Source: Allobacillus halotolerans
GTDB taxonomy: Bacteria > Bacillota > Bacilli > Bacillales > Alkalibacillaceae
Assembly (NCBI RefSeq): GCF_028743495.1
Contig: NZ_CP117968.1
Length of the DNA stretch: 64,000 nucleotides
Strand: one strand, 5' to 3'
Shown here piece by piece: positions 33,999 to 43,455 of this stretch (the first letter of the stretch is position 1; each line of letters starts with the position of its first letter). A program made the position numbers and the translations under genes. A model generated the notes under the pieces. It ran no database searches. It worked only from the letters and a program-made list of their open reading frames with translations, and was not told the origin of the DNA.

Positions 33999-34952
33999 AT
34001 GCGAAAATTTCTATGCCTACTTATTATTTTGCTTGCTATACCCGTGACAGTGCAAGCCGAAGACAATGACGATGAATATCTTGAACGAATGGGACTTTAC
34101 CGAAAGACGGCTGCTGTGACAGACTTGCCTTGGTATTCACTTGCAGCCATGGACCAATATGAACGTAATATCAATAAAGAGATCGATGGTCGAATGACAG
34201 GGATTATCATCAAGCCCGAAACATGGTTTGGTTTACTTAACTTTGACAATAAGCGAAAGCATTCCGAAGAAGCCATTCAATTGTTCGGCGGAAAAGGTAT
34301 GGACGGAAATGGGGATGGGATTGCTGATATTGAAGATGATGAAGATGTGCTGTACACCTATGCCACTATCATTCAGCAATTGACCGACGAAGAAGGCACC
34401 ATGCAAAAAGCTTTAGAAACTTATTATGACCGTGAAAAAGCTGCCGATTTAATCGCTCTGATGGAAAAAATCTTTCATAAGTTTCAAACACTTGATTTAA
34501 GTGAGCGATCCTTTATCGTTTCGAAAAACTTCAATTATAGTTACAAAAATACGTGGGGAGACTCACGTGGCTATGGAGGAAGAAGGATTCATGAAGGAAC
34601 CGACATTTTTGCCGGATACGGGACACCTGTTAAATCAGCCTCTTATGGAATCGTTGAGATCAAAGGATGGAACAAGTTCGGTGGTTGGCGGGTCGGAATT
34701 CGCGACGCATATAACATCTATCATTACTATGCTCATTTAAGCCGATTTGAAGAAGGGATTGAAGAAGGCACCCTCGTCAAACCTGGACAAGTTATCGGAT
34801 ATGTGGGTTCAACAGGATATGGGCCAGAAGGAACACAAGGCAAATTCCCACCTCACTTACATTATGGCATTTACAAAGATAACGGAAAATATGAGTGGGC
34901 TTATGACCCGTACCCTTCCTTAAAACGCTGGGAGCGAAATACTGACGGATAA
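33999..34952 (+). CDS. lytH: LytH-like M23 endopeptidase (sporulation)
   Basis: Exported M23 metallopeptidase of 317 residues; cleavable signal peptide at 1-20 (ending VQA). Zinc ligands of the LytM fold are H198 and D202 in RIHEGTDIFAGYGTPV and H288 in PPHLHYG, with H246 and H286 as catalytic His. A DGNGDGIADIED segment (102-113) looks like an EF-hand-type Ca2+ loop. In B. subtilis LytH is an L-alanine-D-glutamate endopeptidase that trims spore-cortex peptide chains. Neighbours yutD and yunB support the name. Confidence 0.88.
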   Translation: MRKFLCLLIILLAIPVTVQAEDNDDEYLERMGLYRKTAAVTDLPWYSLAAMDQYERNINKEIDGRMTGIIIKPETWFGLLNFDNKRKHSEEAIQLFGGKGMDGNGDGIADIEDDEDVLYTYATIIQQLTDEEGTMQKALETYYDREKAADLIALMEKIFHKFQTLDLSERSFIVSKNFNYSYKNTWGDSRGYGGRRIHEGTDIFAGYGTPVKSASYGIVEIKGWNKFGGWRVGIRDAYNIYHYYAHLSRFEEGIEEGTLVKPGQVIGYVGSTGYGPEGTQGKFPPHLHYGIYKDNGKYEWAYDPYPSLKRWERNTDG

Positions 34953-35024
34953 CTTGCTCTAGCCAATTGAAATATTTCTCCTTTAGTGAAAAAATAGAGA
35001 TAGTGAACTATTGGAGATGAAATC

Positions 35025-36086
35025 ATGAAACGAATTGCAGGCAGTCGTGTATTAAAAACAGGAATCGCTATATTTATCACCGCATGGATTTGTGAATGGA
35101 TCGGTTGGCCACCGGTTTTCGCCGTTATTACAGCAATCGTAACGGTGGAGCCGACCGTTGCCCAATCGATCAAAAAAGGAATCATCCGGTTTCCAGCTTC
35201 CGCAATCGGCTCCTTTTATGCCGTTTTATTTATCACTTTATTTGGTCATTCCGCATTGACCTATGCCTGTGCAGCTGTGTTTACGATCGTCACGACGTAT
35301 CGATTTAAGTTATTTGATGGTTTGCTCGTTGCTACGTTGACGTCCGTTGCCATGATTGAAGTCATTCACGATAATTTTATGGCCTCGTTTTTTATTCGTC
35401 TTGGAACGACAACGATTGGACTGGCTGTCTCTACACTCGTGAATATGTTTTTGATGCCACCAAATTACCAATCGTCAATTACGAACAAATTGAAAAAATT
35501 AGCGCAAGACACAGGTGAAACCATCCAGTGCATTTTTTCAGCTGCTCTGAGTGACCAAAGACAAGACCCGAAGATGCTTGAAACACTCGAGATTTTAGAA
35601 GAAAGAGTGTTTAAAATTGAAGTGCTCATAAATTATCAACGTGACGAAGCGAAATATCACCCGCTAACTGCGGCTGAGAACAATGAACTGAAAGCCGTTA
35701 ACAAAAAGCTGACGCAGCTAAAATTAATTAATTACCACATTGAGAACGTATACTATATGACGTCTAAAACACTGGATTTAACCGAACAGGAAAAAGATAT
35801 GCTGTTTATTCATGTAGAAAATGTTTCCCATTCCCTTCAAGTAGCCGAGGACTTTAGCCTTGAAGAGCACCGGGAGCAATTGAAAAAACTTGTCGATCTG
35901 TTCTGGCGAAACCAAAGTGAAATTATCGAAGAAAAACCAAGGACTACGGCATTTCCATCGCATTTCATTCTACTTTATGAACTGTTGTCGATCTATCAAT
36001 TAGTGGAAAGTTACTTTACGATTAAGCCCGAAGATTTTCAGAAAAAAGAAAAGGCTAAATTGAAACAAACCATTAAAAGAAAATAA
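35025..36086 (+). CDS. FUSC/aromatic acid exporter family protein (DUF939)
   Basis: Membrane protein of 353 residues of the ArAE_1/DUF939 group. Residues 1-140 hold about four to five membrane helices (GIAIFITAWICEWI, VFAVITAIVTVEPTVAQSIKKG, FYAVLFITLFGHSALTYACAAVFTIVTTY, LLVATLTSVAMIE, LGLAVSTLVNMFLMPP). The rest is a helical cytoplasmic domain rich in Glu and Lys. The GxxRxxG-like and PTVAQS motifs are typical. Proposed substrates are aromatic acids; none is shown. Single gene before array R6. Confidence 0.82.
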   Translation: MKRIAGSRVLKTGIAIFITAWICEWIGWPPVFAVITAIVTVEPTVAQSIKKGIIRFPASAIGSFYAVLFITLFGHSALTYACAAVFTIVTTYRFKLFDGLLVATLTSVAMIEVIHDNFMASFFIRLGTTTIGLAVSTLVNMFLMPPNYQSSITNKLKKLAQDTGETIQCIFSAALSDQRQDPKMLETLEILEERVFKIEVLINYQRDEAKYHPLTAAENNELKAVNKKLTQLKLINYHIENVYYMTSKTLDLTEQEKDMLFIHVENVSHSLQVAEDFSLEEHREQLKKLVDLFWRNQSEIIEEKPRTTAFPSHFILLYELLSIYQLVESYFTIKPEDFQKKEKAKLKQTIKRK

Positions 36087-36109
36087 AGAGAGAACGATTT
36101 AAAACATAC

Positions 36110-36390
36110 GAAGATTAGTGGCGGACTATTCATCGGTAGTGATCTAAAACTGTGTGCTTTCGTTGATTAGAGGCGTTCTATTCAACGGTAGCGAAGGAAA
36201 ATTGTGCGCTACCCTCGATTAGAAGCCTCCTATTCAACGGTAGCGAAGGAAAATTGTGCGCTACCCTCGATTAGAGGCGTTCTATTCAACGGTAGCGAAC
36301 AAAAAATATGCCCTATCCTCGATTAGAGGCGTGCTATTCAACGGTAGTGAAGAAAAATTGTGCGCTACCCTCGATTAGAAGGATAGCACT
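36110..36390. repeat. Array R6: 5 units of 52 bp plus partial
   Basis: CTATTCAACGGTAGYGA recurs with CTATT at 36126, 36178, 36230, 36282 and 36334, exactly 52 bases apart; the first unit is the least conserved. Each unit contains GGTAGCG and CGCTACC, able to form a 7-bp stem, followed by CTCGATTAGAGGC. It lies between the convergent FUSC and aceA genes. Confidence 0.96.
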
Positions 36391-36391
36391 C

Positions 36392-36422
36392 AAAAAAACC
36401 GCTCCAACTCGGAGCGGTTTTC
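36392..36422 (-). terminator. Intrinsic terminator after aceA
   Basis: AACCGCTCC and GGAGCGGTT pair perfectly with a loop of five, followed by seven T on the minus strand. Confidence 0.93.
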
Positions 36423-36430
36423 TATACCTG

Positions 36431-37705
36431 TTAATTTTTAAATTGCTCTGCTTCCGTTGATCCTGCAAGAGCTGTTGTCGATGAAGTGCCTCCAGAAATG
36501 ACTTGGGATACTTCGTCGAAATAGCCTGTTCCAACTTCTCGTTGGTGTCGGGTCGCGGAGTAACCGAACTCTTCACTGAAAAATTCAGCTTGCTGTAACT
36601 CAGAGTAAGCCTTCATTCCTTCGTCTTTATACTTACGAGCTAATTCAAACATGCTGTGGTTCAATGCATGGAATCCAGCTAATGTGACGAATTGGAATTT
36701 GTAGCCCATTTTTCCGAGTTCTTTTTGGAAATTCGCAATCTCTTCATCCGATAATTTTTTCTTCCAGTTGAATGAAGGTGAACAGTTATAAGCCAACAAT
36801 TTATTTGGATATTTTTCATGAATCGCATCTGCAAAACGCTGTGCTTCCTCCAGATTTGGTTCAGACGTTTCACACCAAATTAAATCAGCATACGGAGCAT
36901 AAGCCAATCCACGGGCAATCGCTTGGTCCAAACCGGATTTCGTGCGGTAGAAGCCTTCCACTGTACGTTCACCCGTCAAGAACGGAGCATCGTATGGATC
37001 GACATCGCTCGTAATTAAGTCTGCCGCATTCGCATCTGTTCGGGCAATGATGACGGTTGGCGTACCCAACACGTCTGCTGCCAAACGAGCAGAAACTAAA
37101 TTTTTCACGGCTTGCTGCGTCGGCAATAACACTTTACCACCTAAATGACCACATTTTTTCTCAGATGAAAGTTGATCTTCAAAGTGAACGGCAGATGCTC
37201 CTGCTTCGATCATTGATTTCGTTAGTTCAAACACATTCAATTGGCCACCAAAACCCGCTTCCGCATCCGCTACAATCGGTGCGAACCAATCAATAGAGTC
37301 GTCACCTTCCGAATAATGAATTTGATCTGCCCGCTGCAATGCCTGGTTAATCCGCTTCACGACATTCGGCACGCTATTGACCGGATATAAGCTTTGATCC
37401 GGATACATTTGACCGGCCATATTGGCATCTGCAGCTACTTGCCAGCCACTTAGATAAATAGCTTTCAATCCCGCTTTCACTTGCTGAACCGCTTGGTTAC
37501 CCGTTAACGCACCAAGTGCATTTACATAGTTTTCTTCATTGATTAACCTCCAAAGCTTCTCAGATCCTCTTTTGGCTAACGTCTGTTCAATTTGTAAACT
37601 TCCTTTTAAACGATCGACATCTTCAGCCGAATAGGGGCGTTCAACACCGACCCAACGCATATTTTCTGCCCAATCTTTTTTCATCTGTTCTACTCTGTTA
37701 TTCAT
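36431..37705 (-). CDS. aceA: Isocitrate lyase
   Basis: Glyoxylate-shunt isocitrate lyase of 424 residues: splits isocitrate to glyoxylate and succinate. The catalytic signature KKCGHLGGK carries C185. Other landmarks are VADAEAGFGGQLNVFEL (Mg site), HFEDQLSSEKK, and LLAYNCSPSFNWK. It follows aceB by 3 bases in the same transcript. Terminator immediately after. Many bacilli lack the shunt; here it is complete, allowing growth on acetate or fatty acids. Confidence 0.97.
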   Translation of the reverse strand: MNNRVEQMKKDWAENMRWVGVERPYSAEDVDRLKGSLQIEQTLAKRGSEKLWRLINEENYVNALGALTGNQAVQQVKAGLKAIYLSGWQVAADANMAGQMYPDQSLYPVNSVPNVVKRINQALQRADQIHYSEGDDSIDWFAPIVADAEAGFGGQLNVFELTKSMIEAGASAVHFEDQLSSEKKCGHLGGKVLLPTQQAVKNLVSARLAADVLGTPTVIIARTDANAADLITSDVDPYDAPFLTGERTVEGFYRTKSGLDQAIARGLAYAPYADLIWCETSEPNLEEAQRFADAIHEKYPNKLLAYNCSPSFNWKKKLSDEEIANFQKELGKMGYKFQFVTLAGFHALNHSMFELARKYKDEGMKAYSELQQAEFFSEEFGYSATRHQREVGTGYFDEVSQVISGGTSSTTALAGSTEAEQFKN

Positions 37706-37708
37706 CTT

Positions 37709-39268
37709 TTATTCCCCTTCCTTTAATACGTGATAAGCTGGTAATGTTAAAAATGATTCAAACGAATCTTGTTCGATCAGATCTAAAAATAGTTTTGTAG
37801 CTTGTGGATGCTCAGCCTGTAACTTGTCATCCAACAAATCTTTCACTAAATCAATCGTCACTTTTTCCCCCGTTTCAAGCTTTCCTTCAGGATGCTTGAT
37901 CCATTGCCAGACCTGTGCCCGGGAAATTTCTGCAGTTGCTGCATCTTCCATTAAGTTGTTTAACGGAACGGCACCACGTCCCCCTAGCCAAGCTGAAATA
38001 TATTGAATGCCGATTTCGATATTCGCACGAAGACCCCCTTCGGTAATCGGCCCTTCAGGTACTTCAAGTAATTGTTCCTCTGTCACTTGCAAATTATCTA
38101 ACTGACAATCAATTTGATTTTTTGTCGGCATGTGTTCATCAAAGACTTCTTTTGCAAGCTGAACCATCGCCGGATGCGCCACCCATGTGCCATCATGGCC
38201 ATCTTTTACTTCACGTAATTTATCGTTGCGCACTTTTTCATAAGCTTCTTTGTTTTTCGCTTCATCATTTTTCACAGGAATTTGTGCTGCCATTCCTCCA
38301 ATTGCCGGAGCATTCCGCTTATGGCAAGTTTGGATTGTCAACAGTGAATACGCTCTCATAAACGGTACTTCCATCGTCACCAATTTACGATCCGGAAAGA
38401 GTACATGCTCGTGATTCTGAAAGTTTTTGATATAGCTAAAAATGTAATCCCAACGTCCGCAGTTCAACCCTGCTGAATGCTCTTTCAATTCAAATAAAAT
38501 TTCATCCATTTCGAAAGCTGCAGAAATCGTTTCAATAAGAACTGTTGCTTTAATTGTCCCTTGAGGAATGCCAAGCTCATCTTGCGCGAATACGAAAACG
38601 TCATTCCAAAGCCTTGCTTCTTGGTGATTTTCCAATTTAGGCAAATAAAAATATGGGCCTGAACCTTGCTCGATCAGTTGCTTCGCATTGTGATAAAAAT
38701 ACAAACCGAAATCAACAAGGCTCCCTGACATTGGCTCATTTTCTACCGTTAAGTGTGTCTCTTCTAAGTGCCATCCGCGTGGGCGGACGATTAGTACAGC
38801 AGGATTATCGTTTAATTGATAAAACTTTCCATTATCGGCCGTGAAATCAACTTCCCGGCGAATAGCATCCTTTAGATTTTTTTGTCCGTTGATCATGTTG
38901 CTCCATGTCGGACTGGAAGAATCCTCGAAATCCGCCATAAACGTCTTTGCACCTGAGTTCAATGCATTGATAATCATTTTACGGTCGACTGGTCCAGTAA
39001 TTTCTACCCGGCGATCCTGAAGGTCTTCAGGTATATCAGCAACCGTCCAATCACTTTCACGAATATCTTTTGTCTCATCTAAAAAGTGTAGCGTAGCTCC
39101 TTGATTGAAAGCCTCTTGCGCTTTTTCACGCTGTTCCAAAAGAGATTTTCGTTTTTCATTAAAATTTCTGTGCAGTTTGTGAAGAAAATCAACGGCACCT
39201 TCTGTCAAAATCTCTTTCTCCACCTGTTTAACCTGGTCGTAATGTTGAGATAAATCAGTCGTAGACAT
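37709..39268 (-). CDS. aceB: Malate synthase A
   Basis: Malate synthase of the A isoform, 519 residues: condenses glyoxylate with acetyl-CoA. Landmarks are DFEDSSSPTWSNMINGQKNLKDA, the substrate loop IRPRGWHLEE (here VRPRGWHLEETHLTVE), KATVLIETISAAFEMDEIL, LNCGRWDYIFSYIK and GMAAQIPVKND. Start ATG with AGGGGTG upstream. First gene of the aceBA unit. A 31-residue Cys-rich protein gene lies 73 bases upstream on the same strand. Confidence 0.97.
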   Translation of the reverse strand: MSTTDLSQHYDQVKQVEKEILTEGAVDFLHKLHRNFNEKRKSLLEQREKAQEAFNQGATLHFLDETKDIRESDWTVADIPEDLQDRRVEITGPVDRKMIINALNSGAKTFMADFEDSSSPTWSNMINGQKNLKDAIRREVDFTADNGKFYQLNDNPAVLIVRPRGWHLEETHLTVENEPMSGSLVDFGLYFYHNAKQLIEQGSGPYFYLPKLENHQEARLWNDVFVFAQDELGIPQGTIKATVLIETISAAFEMDEILFELKEHSAGLNCGRWDYIFSYIKNFQNHEHVLFPDRKLVTMEVPFMRAYSLLTIQTCHKRNAPAIGGMAAQIPVKNDEAKNKEAYEKVRNDKLREVKDGHDGTWVAHPAMVQLAKEVFDEHMPTKNQIDCQLDNLQVTEEQLLEVPEGPITEGGLRANIEIGIQYISAWLGGRGAVPLNNLMEDAATAEISRAQVWQWIKHPEGKLETGEKVTIDLVKDLLDDKLQAEHPQATKLFLDLIEQDSFESFLTLPAYHVLKEGE

Positions 39269-39340
39269 CCTTTACACCCCTATTGTTATACTACATATTT
39301 AATATCTATCATTTGTACTAATACAGTTTGAGCAAAAAAA

Positions 39341-39436
39341 TTACTCTGCTCTTTTTGATAAGCAATATTCACATACAAGATGCTGGCAGTTATGCTCAAT
39401 CACTTTTCCGCATTCACAGCAAGAAGTCTGTTTCAC
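39341..39436 (-). CDS. Cys-rich 31-residue protein, YhfH-like zinc ribbon
   Basis: A very short ORF beginning with GTG at 39436, with AAAGGAGGG ending 6 bases before it. It encodes 31 residues with C-x2-C (CCECGK) and C-x2-C (CEYC), plus two His and an extra Cys between, so it should bind zinc. Length and cysteine spacing recall YhfH-type small proteins of Bacillus, but the identity is weak. It may be a single transcript or lead into aceB, 73 bases downstream. The strong ribosome site and absence of internal stops argue for a real gene. Confidence 0.65.
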   Translation of the reverse strand: MKQTSCCECGKVIEHNCQHLVCEYCLSKRAE

Positions 39437-39582
39437 TATGAACCCTCCTTTTATAGTACAACTATTATTATTTACTGCTGTTATAAAACAGTATATGTAT
39501 TATCTTTTTAAAAATCAACCCTTAATCACAAAATTTTTGCAATTATTTTTAAAAACTTTATAGATCAACGACTGATAACCAA

Positions 39583-39627
39583 TAAAAAAACCGGTCACTG
39601 ATGTTTTTGAAACATCAGCAACCGATT
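39583..39627 (-). terminator. Intrinsic terminator after metS
   Basis: On the minus strand CGGTTGCTGATGTTT pairs with AAACATCAGTGACCG over about 14 bases with one mismatch, followed by TTTTTTTATT. Confidence 0.88.
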
Positions 39628-39647
39628 CTTTCATGAAATCATTTTAT

Positions 39648-39752
39648 TTAGCTTTCCTTTGCTTTCTTCCTTGCATAAACAATACTTGAGGCTAAGCCTC
39701 CCCAAATAATAACCATTCCTAAAATCATCATCACAACGGCTCCGGCAGACAT
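39648..39752 (-). CDS. metS: MetS family NSS transporter small subunit
   Basis: One-helix membrane protein of 34 residues: short N-terminus, one hydrophobic helix (VVMMILGMVIIWGGLASSIVYA), then a basic tail RKKAKES. This is the typical small partner (MetS) of NSS transporters MetP. It starts in the TAATG overlap with the metP stop codon and has a strong GAGGAGGTGG ribosome site inside metP, so the two are translationally coupled. Confidence 0.88.
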   Translation of the reverse strand: MSAGAVVMMILGMVIIWGGLASSIVYARKKAKES

Positions 39753-41275
39753 TAGTTCGCCACCTCCTCATCATCGTCATCAGCAGCTTGGTTTACTTGT
39801 TGAGCTGGCCATTTTTTCGTTGCGAATAAGGCACCAGCCATCATGACACCAATCGCAACTACCCAACCGAAGTTAAACAGGAAGTCTAACGGATAACCTT
39901 CATATGCTGCTGAGATTTCTGATTTGATGTTTTGAAGCATCATATATCCTAAAACAACTGGTGTGATGACACCCAGCGATACTCTCCACCATGCAGCCAA
40001 TGGAATGTCAGATACCGAGTTTGCATGGGATTGTAGATCTCTCAATCCTTTCGCAAACCAAGCGACTGCGACAACTTCAAACAGACCCGCCAATGCTACA
40101 CCATAGTTATTAATAAAGTGGTCGACGGTATCGAGCAATACAAGCCCACCTTGCGTGGCATAAGCAATGGAAATTATTGCGGCAAGACCTCCACCAAATA
40201 ATACTGATTTCGTACGAGAAATATTAAATTTCTCAGAAACAGCAGCGATATACGTTTCTGAAATTGAAATCAACGATGATAGACCTGCCAAGACGAGTGA
40301 CGCGAAGAACAAGAAACCGAATACACCTGGTAAGAATGGCATTTGGTTAATGATCTCCGGGAAGACGGCAAACGCCAACATAATTCCGCCTTGTACAAAT
40401 CCTTCATCAGTGATGTTTTGACCTGTTGCCATCGCCATAAATCCAAGTGCTGCGAAAACTCCGATTCCTGCAAGCAGTTCAAATGAAGAGTTCGCAAACC
40501 CTGTAATAAACGCATTATTAGTAATGTCTGACTTTCTTCCCAAGTAAGAAGAATACGTAATCATGATCGCAAAACCAATGGATAAACTAAAGAAAATCTG
40601 TCCATATGCCGCGACCCAGACTTGACCGCTCATGATTTGATCCCAATTCGGCTGGAAGAACGCATTCAAACCATCTAATGCTCCGTCTAATGTAACCGCT
40701 CGAATAACGATCAATAAGAACAAGACAGCCAATGTCGGAATAAAGATTTTGTTTGCAACCTCAATCCCTCTTCTGACACCACGGACCAAGACACCTAGAA
40801 CGACTACCCAGATAAAGATTAATGGGATGAAGACGGATGGAACAATACTTCCGAATTTCCCTGGATCCGTCATTTCTAGGAAGTTACCAGTTAAGAATCC
40901 ACTCGTATCGTCTCCCCATTGTTGTCCGAATGAAAAGTAAGCAAACATGACTGCCCACGCGATAATGACCGCGTAAAAGGTTGAAATGACAAAAGAAATT
41001 AGCACTTGCCACCAACCAATCCATTCGAAACCTTTGCTGATTCCACTTAAGGATCGCGGTGCAGATCCACGATACTTATGCCCGATTGTATATTCCATGA
41101 TGAGAAGCGGTATACCTGCAGTTAATAAAGCAAATAAGTACGGAATAAAAAATGCTCCCCCACCATTTTCATAAGCGACTGCGGGGAAACGCCAGATGTT
41201 ACCTAAACCAATGGCCGACCCCATCGCCGCAAGCAGGAATCCTAGCCTAGTTCCCCACTGTGAACGTTCGTTCAT
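39752..41275 (-). CDS. metP: Sodium-dependent neurotransmitter-symporter family transporter (MetP-like)
   Basis: NSS-family Na+ symporter of 507 residues with about 12 membrane helices. Family signatures include the N-terminal WGTRLGFLLAAMGSAIGLGNIWRFPAVAYENGGGAFFIPYLFAL, with the Na+-binding GSAIGLGN. Together with the 34-residue MetS after it, it resembles the MetPS methionine/alanine importer known from Corynebacterium. The amino acid carried is an inference. Upstream of the gene is an A/T-rich promoter area. Confidence 0.9.
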   Translation of the reverse strand: MNERSQWGTRLGFLLAAMGSAIGLGNIWRFPAVAYENGGGAFFIPYLFALLTAGIPLLIMEYTIGHKYRGSAPRSLSGISKGFEWIGWWQVLISFVISTFYAVIIAWAVMFAYFSFGQQWGDDTSGFLTGNFLEMTDPGKFGSIVPSVFIPLIFIWVVVLGVLVRGVRRGIEVANKIFIPTLAVLFLLIVIRAVTLDGALDGLNAFFQPNWDQIMSGQVWVAAYGQIFFSLSIGFAIMITYSSYLGRKSDITNNAFITGFANSSFELLAGIGVFAALGFMAMATGQNITDEGFVQGGIMLAFAVFPEIINQMPFLPGVFGFLFFASLVLAGLSSLISISETYIAAVSEKFNISRTKSVLFGGGLAAIISIAYATQGGLVLLDTVDHFINNYGVALAGLFEVVAVAWFAKGLRDLQSHANSVSDIPLAAWWRVSLGVITPVVLGYMMLQNIKSEISAAYEGYPLDFLFNFGWVVAIGVMMAGALFATKKWPAQQVNQAADDDDEEVAN

Positions 41276-41465
41276 GTTTCTCTCCCCTTTCGATATTTAT
41301 ACTAAAATTCTATGTAGTTTGCGAGCATATAATGTTTAAAAGTTCAGAATACTCACAACTACTTATTTGCTTATTATAATAGGGTAATCAGTTATTGTCA
41401 AAGTATTTTGATAAAAAGAAATATTTAAATTAATAGGTAAAAAATTCCTAGTTTTACCACATAAA

Positions 41466-41508
41466 TAAAACCGCTCTAATTACGATTTTATCCGTAATTA
41501 AAGCGGCT
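41466..41508 (-). terminator. Intrinsic terminator after the NhaC-family gene
   Basis: GCCGCTTTAATTACG pairs with CGTAATTAGAGCGG (14 bp, with a G-T), followed on the minus strand by TTTTATTT. Confidence 0.88.
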
Positions 41509-41519
41509 TTGAGCTAAAT

Positions 41520-43073
41520 TTATGCTGTATCTTTTTTCATGAATAATTGTTTTGCCAAATAGGCTAATAGAACTAAAGTAGCAATCGTAACGATTAGCGA
41601 CAAGAGCAGGGAATCCGTCCATGCAAATAATAGGTATCCAACGCTTGAAGCCACTGCAGCTAAAACGGCATATGGGATCTGTGTTAATACGTGATCGATA
41701 TGGTTGGCCCCTGCACCGGTTGATGACAGGACAGATGTATCTGAAATCGGTGAGCAGTGGTCGCCAAATACTGAACCAGCAAGTACTGATGCCAATGCTG
41801 GTATGAATAAACTTGGATCAAGTGTCACGGCCATTGAACCTGCAATCGGTAGCATGATCCCAAATGTTCCCCATGAAGTTCCTGTTGAAAAAGCCATAAA
41901 GCCACTGACGATAAAGAGTAAGAATGGCAAGTAAGCAACATTAATATTCGATTTCTCCACTAATCCCGACAAGTAAGCATCTGTCCCGATAGCGTCGATG
42001 ATGGAAACGATCATCCAAGCTAAAACTAATATATAAATTGCTGGGAGCATAGCTTTTATGCCTTCGATACTTACACGGCCAAAACTCGTTTTTTCACCGC
42101 CTTGTCTGAAATAGAAAATGATCGATACGAGCAATGCGACGAAACCACCAACAACTAACGATAGGTTAACGTCTGTATCAGCAAAAATAGAAATCAAATT
42201 GGTTTCACCACTTGCTTGAATACCTGTATAAATCATCATTGATAGAGTCACAGCGATCAATACGACAATCGGAATCATTAAATGCCCGACTTTTCCTAAA
42301 CTGTTTTCGTAAATCTCTGATTGTAAATCCCCTGGTATATCGTCGTTATCGGGATCAACTAATTGACCCGTTTCTTTAGCACGATCTTCATGCTTTTTCA
42401 TCGGTCCGATGTCTAAGTTCAACCAAGCAACTAAAAATACGAGTAAAATTGCAGAAATCGCATAAAAGTTGTACGGTACCATTTGAATGAAGGAATTAAA
42501 CGCCTGATAATTCGTCAACTCATTCGCAGAAATAATGGTTGCGATAATCCCGATGATATAAGCCCCCCAACTCGAAATCGGAGACAAAACCGTCACGGGC
42601 GCTGATGTTGAATCAATTAAGTAAGCGAGCTTTGCACGAGAAACACGATGTCGATCGGTAACTGGACGAGAGACTTGACCAATCGTCAAGCTGTTGAAAT
42701 AGTCATCAATGAAAATTCCCATTCCTAACAAACCCGTCATGTACTGTGAACCTTCGCGTGTACGAATTTTGTGAATAGCCCAATCCCCAAAAGCTTTTGC
42801 TCCGCCAGATGCTGTTAAGAATGCAATCAACATGCCTAAAAATAATAAAAAGATAATTAGCTGGATACTCCACAGATCCCAGGCACCTTCGGCATAAAAT
42901 AATTCCTGGAACGTAAACCAAATTCGTTTAATGGTTTCAAAAATATCAAAACTCTCAATCATTAATGCCCCAACAACTATCCCTGCGCCTAACGAAAGCA
43001 ACACTTTGCGCGTAAGCAACACAAGGATAATCATTAAAATCGGCGGTATTAATGAATAAATCGTACCTTCCAT
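41520..43073 (-). CDS. NhaC-family antiporter, probable lysine transporter (LysW-like)
   Basis: NhaC-superfamily membrane protein of 517 residues with about 12 helices. Typical segments are FIDDYFNSLTIGQVSRPVTDRHRVSRAKLAYLIDSTSAPV and STGTSWGTFGIMLPIAGSMA, and FGDHCSPISDTSVLSSTGAGANHIDHV. Start at the ATG 43073, where AAGGAGTGGGG precedes; the upstream extension is not used. A lysine riboswitch with a terminator controls it, as for LysW transporters described from comparative genomics, so lysine uptake is a better guess than Na+/H+ exchange. No experimental proof from sequence. Confidence 0.85.
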   Translation of the reverse strand: MEGTIYSLIPPILMIILVLLTRKVLLSLGAGIVVGALMIESFDIFETIKRIWFTFQELFYAEGAWDLWSIQLIIFLLFLGMLIAFLTASGGAKAFGDWAIHKIRTREGSQYMTGLLGMGIFIDDYFNSLTIGQVSRPVTDRHRVSRAKLAYLIDSTSAPVTVLSPISSWGAYIIGIIATIISANELTNYQAFNSFIQMVPYNFYAISAILLVFLVAWLNLDIGPMKKHEDRAKETGQLVDPDNDDIPGDLQSEIYENSLGKVGHLMIPIVVLIAVTLSMMIYTGIQASGETNLISIFADTDVNLSLVVGGFVALLVSIIFYFRQGGEKTSFGRVSIEGIKAMLPAIYILVLAWMIVSIIDAIGTDAYLSGLVEKSNINVAYLPFLLFIVSGFMAFSTGTSWGTFGIMLPIAGSMAVTLDPSLFIPALASVLAGSVFGDHCSPISDTSVLSSTGAGANHIDHVLTQIPYAVLAAVASSVGYLLFAWTDSLLLSLIVTIATLVLLAYLAKQLFMKKDTA

Positions 43074-43189
43074 TGACCCCACTCCTTTTTGTGTAATGTA
43101 ATTCATTCTTTTCTAAGTTTTTCTTGGACTTACTACTAGCCTATTTTCTTCTGGTGGAAAATATTTTAGGCATTTTATTTTTCACAAAT

Positions 43190-43226
43190 AAAAAAAGTAA
43201 TGATAGAGAAATCTACCATTACTTTT
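43190..43226 (-). terminator. Expression-platform terminator of the lysine riboswitch
   Basis: On the minus strand AAAGTAATGGTAG and CTATCATTACTTT form a 13-bp stem with one mismatch and six-base loop, then T-rich sequence, about 110 bases before the ATG. It lies between aptamer and gene, so lysine binding can stop transcription. Confidence 0.88.
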
Positions 43227-43240
43227 GGTCCATTTCCCCG

Positions 43241-43408
43241 ATCTGTAGCTCCCCGTTATTTCGGTACGAGAGAATGCACTTTCTTCAAGTACATTCCAGC
43301 ATGAATGCCGTGACTGCAATCATACTTCGGCAATTAACCCTTTCGTTTATGGTCATCGGTGTCACCCTCGCATAACTTACTTTTGTTAACTGCGCCTCTA
43401 CCCCATCA
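43241..43408 (-). promoter_or_regulatory. Lysine riboswitch (L box) aptamer
   Basis: On the minus strand the L-box signature segments appear in order: GGGGTAGAGGCGC, an AAGTAAG piece, GAAAGGGTTAATTGCCGAAG, GCTGGAATGTACTTGAAG and the closing GGGGAGCTAC. P1 pairs GUAG with CUAC. Order and spacing agree with the lysC leader of B. subtilis. Confidence 0.93.
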
Positions 43409-43455
43409 GTGGTGGTTGTTTTCTATTTAATTTTTTAATTTTTACTCGTACCGAT

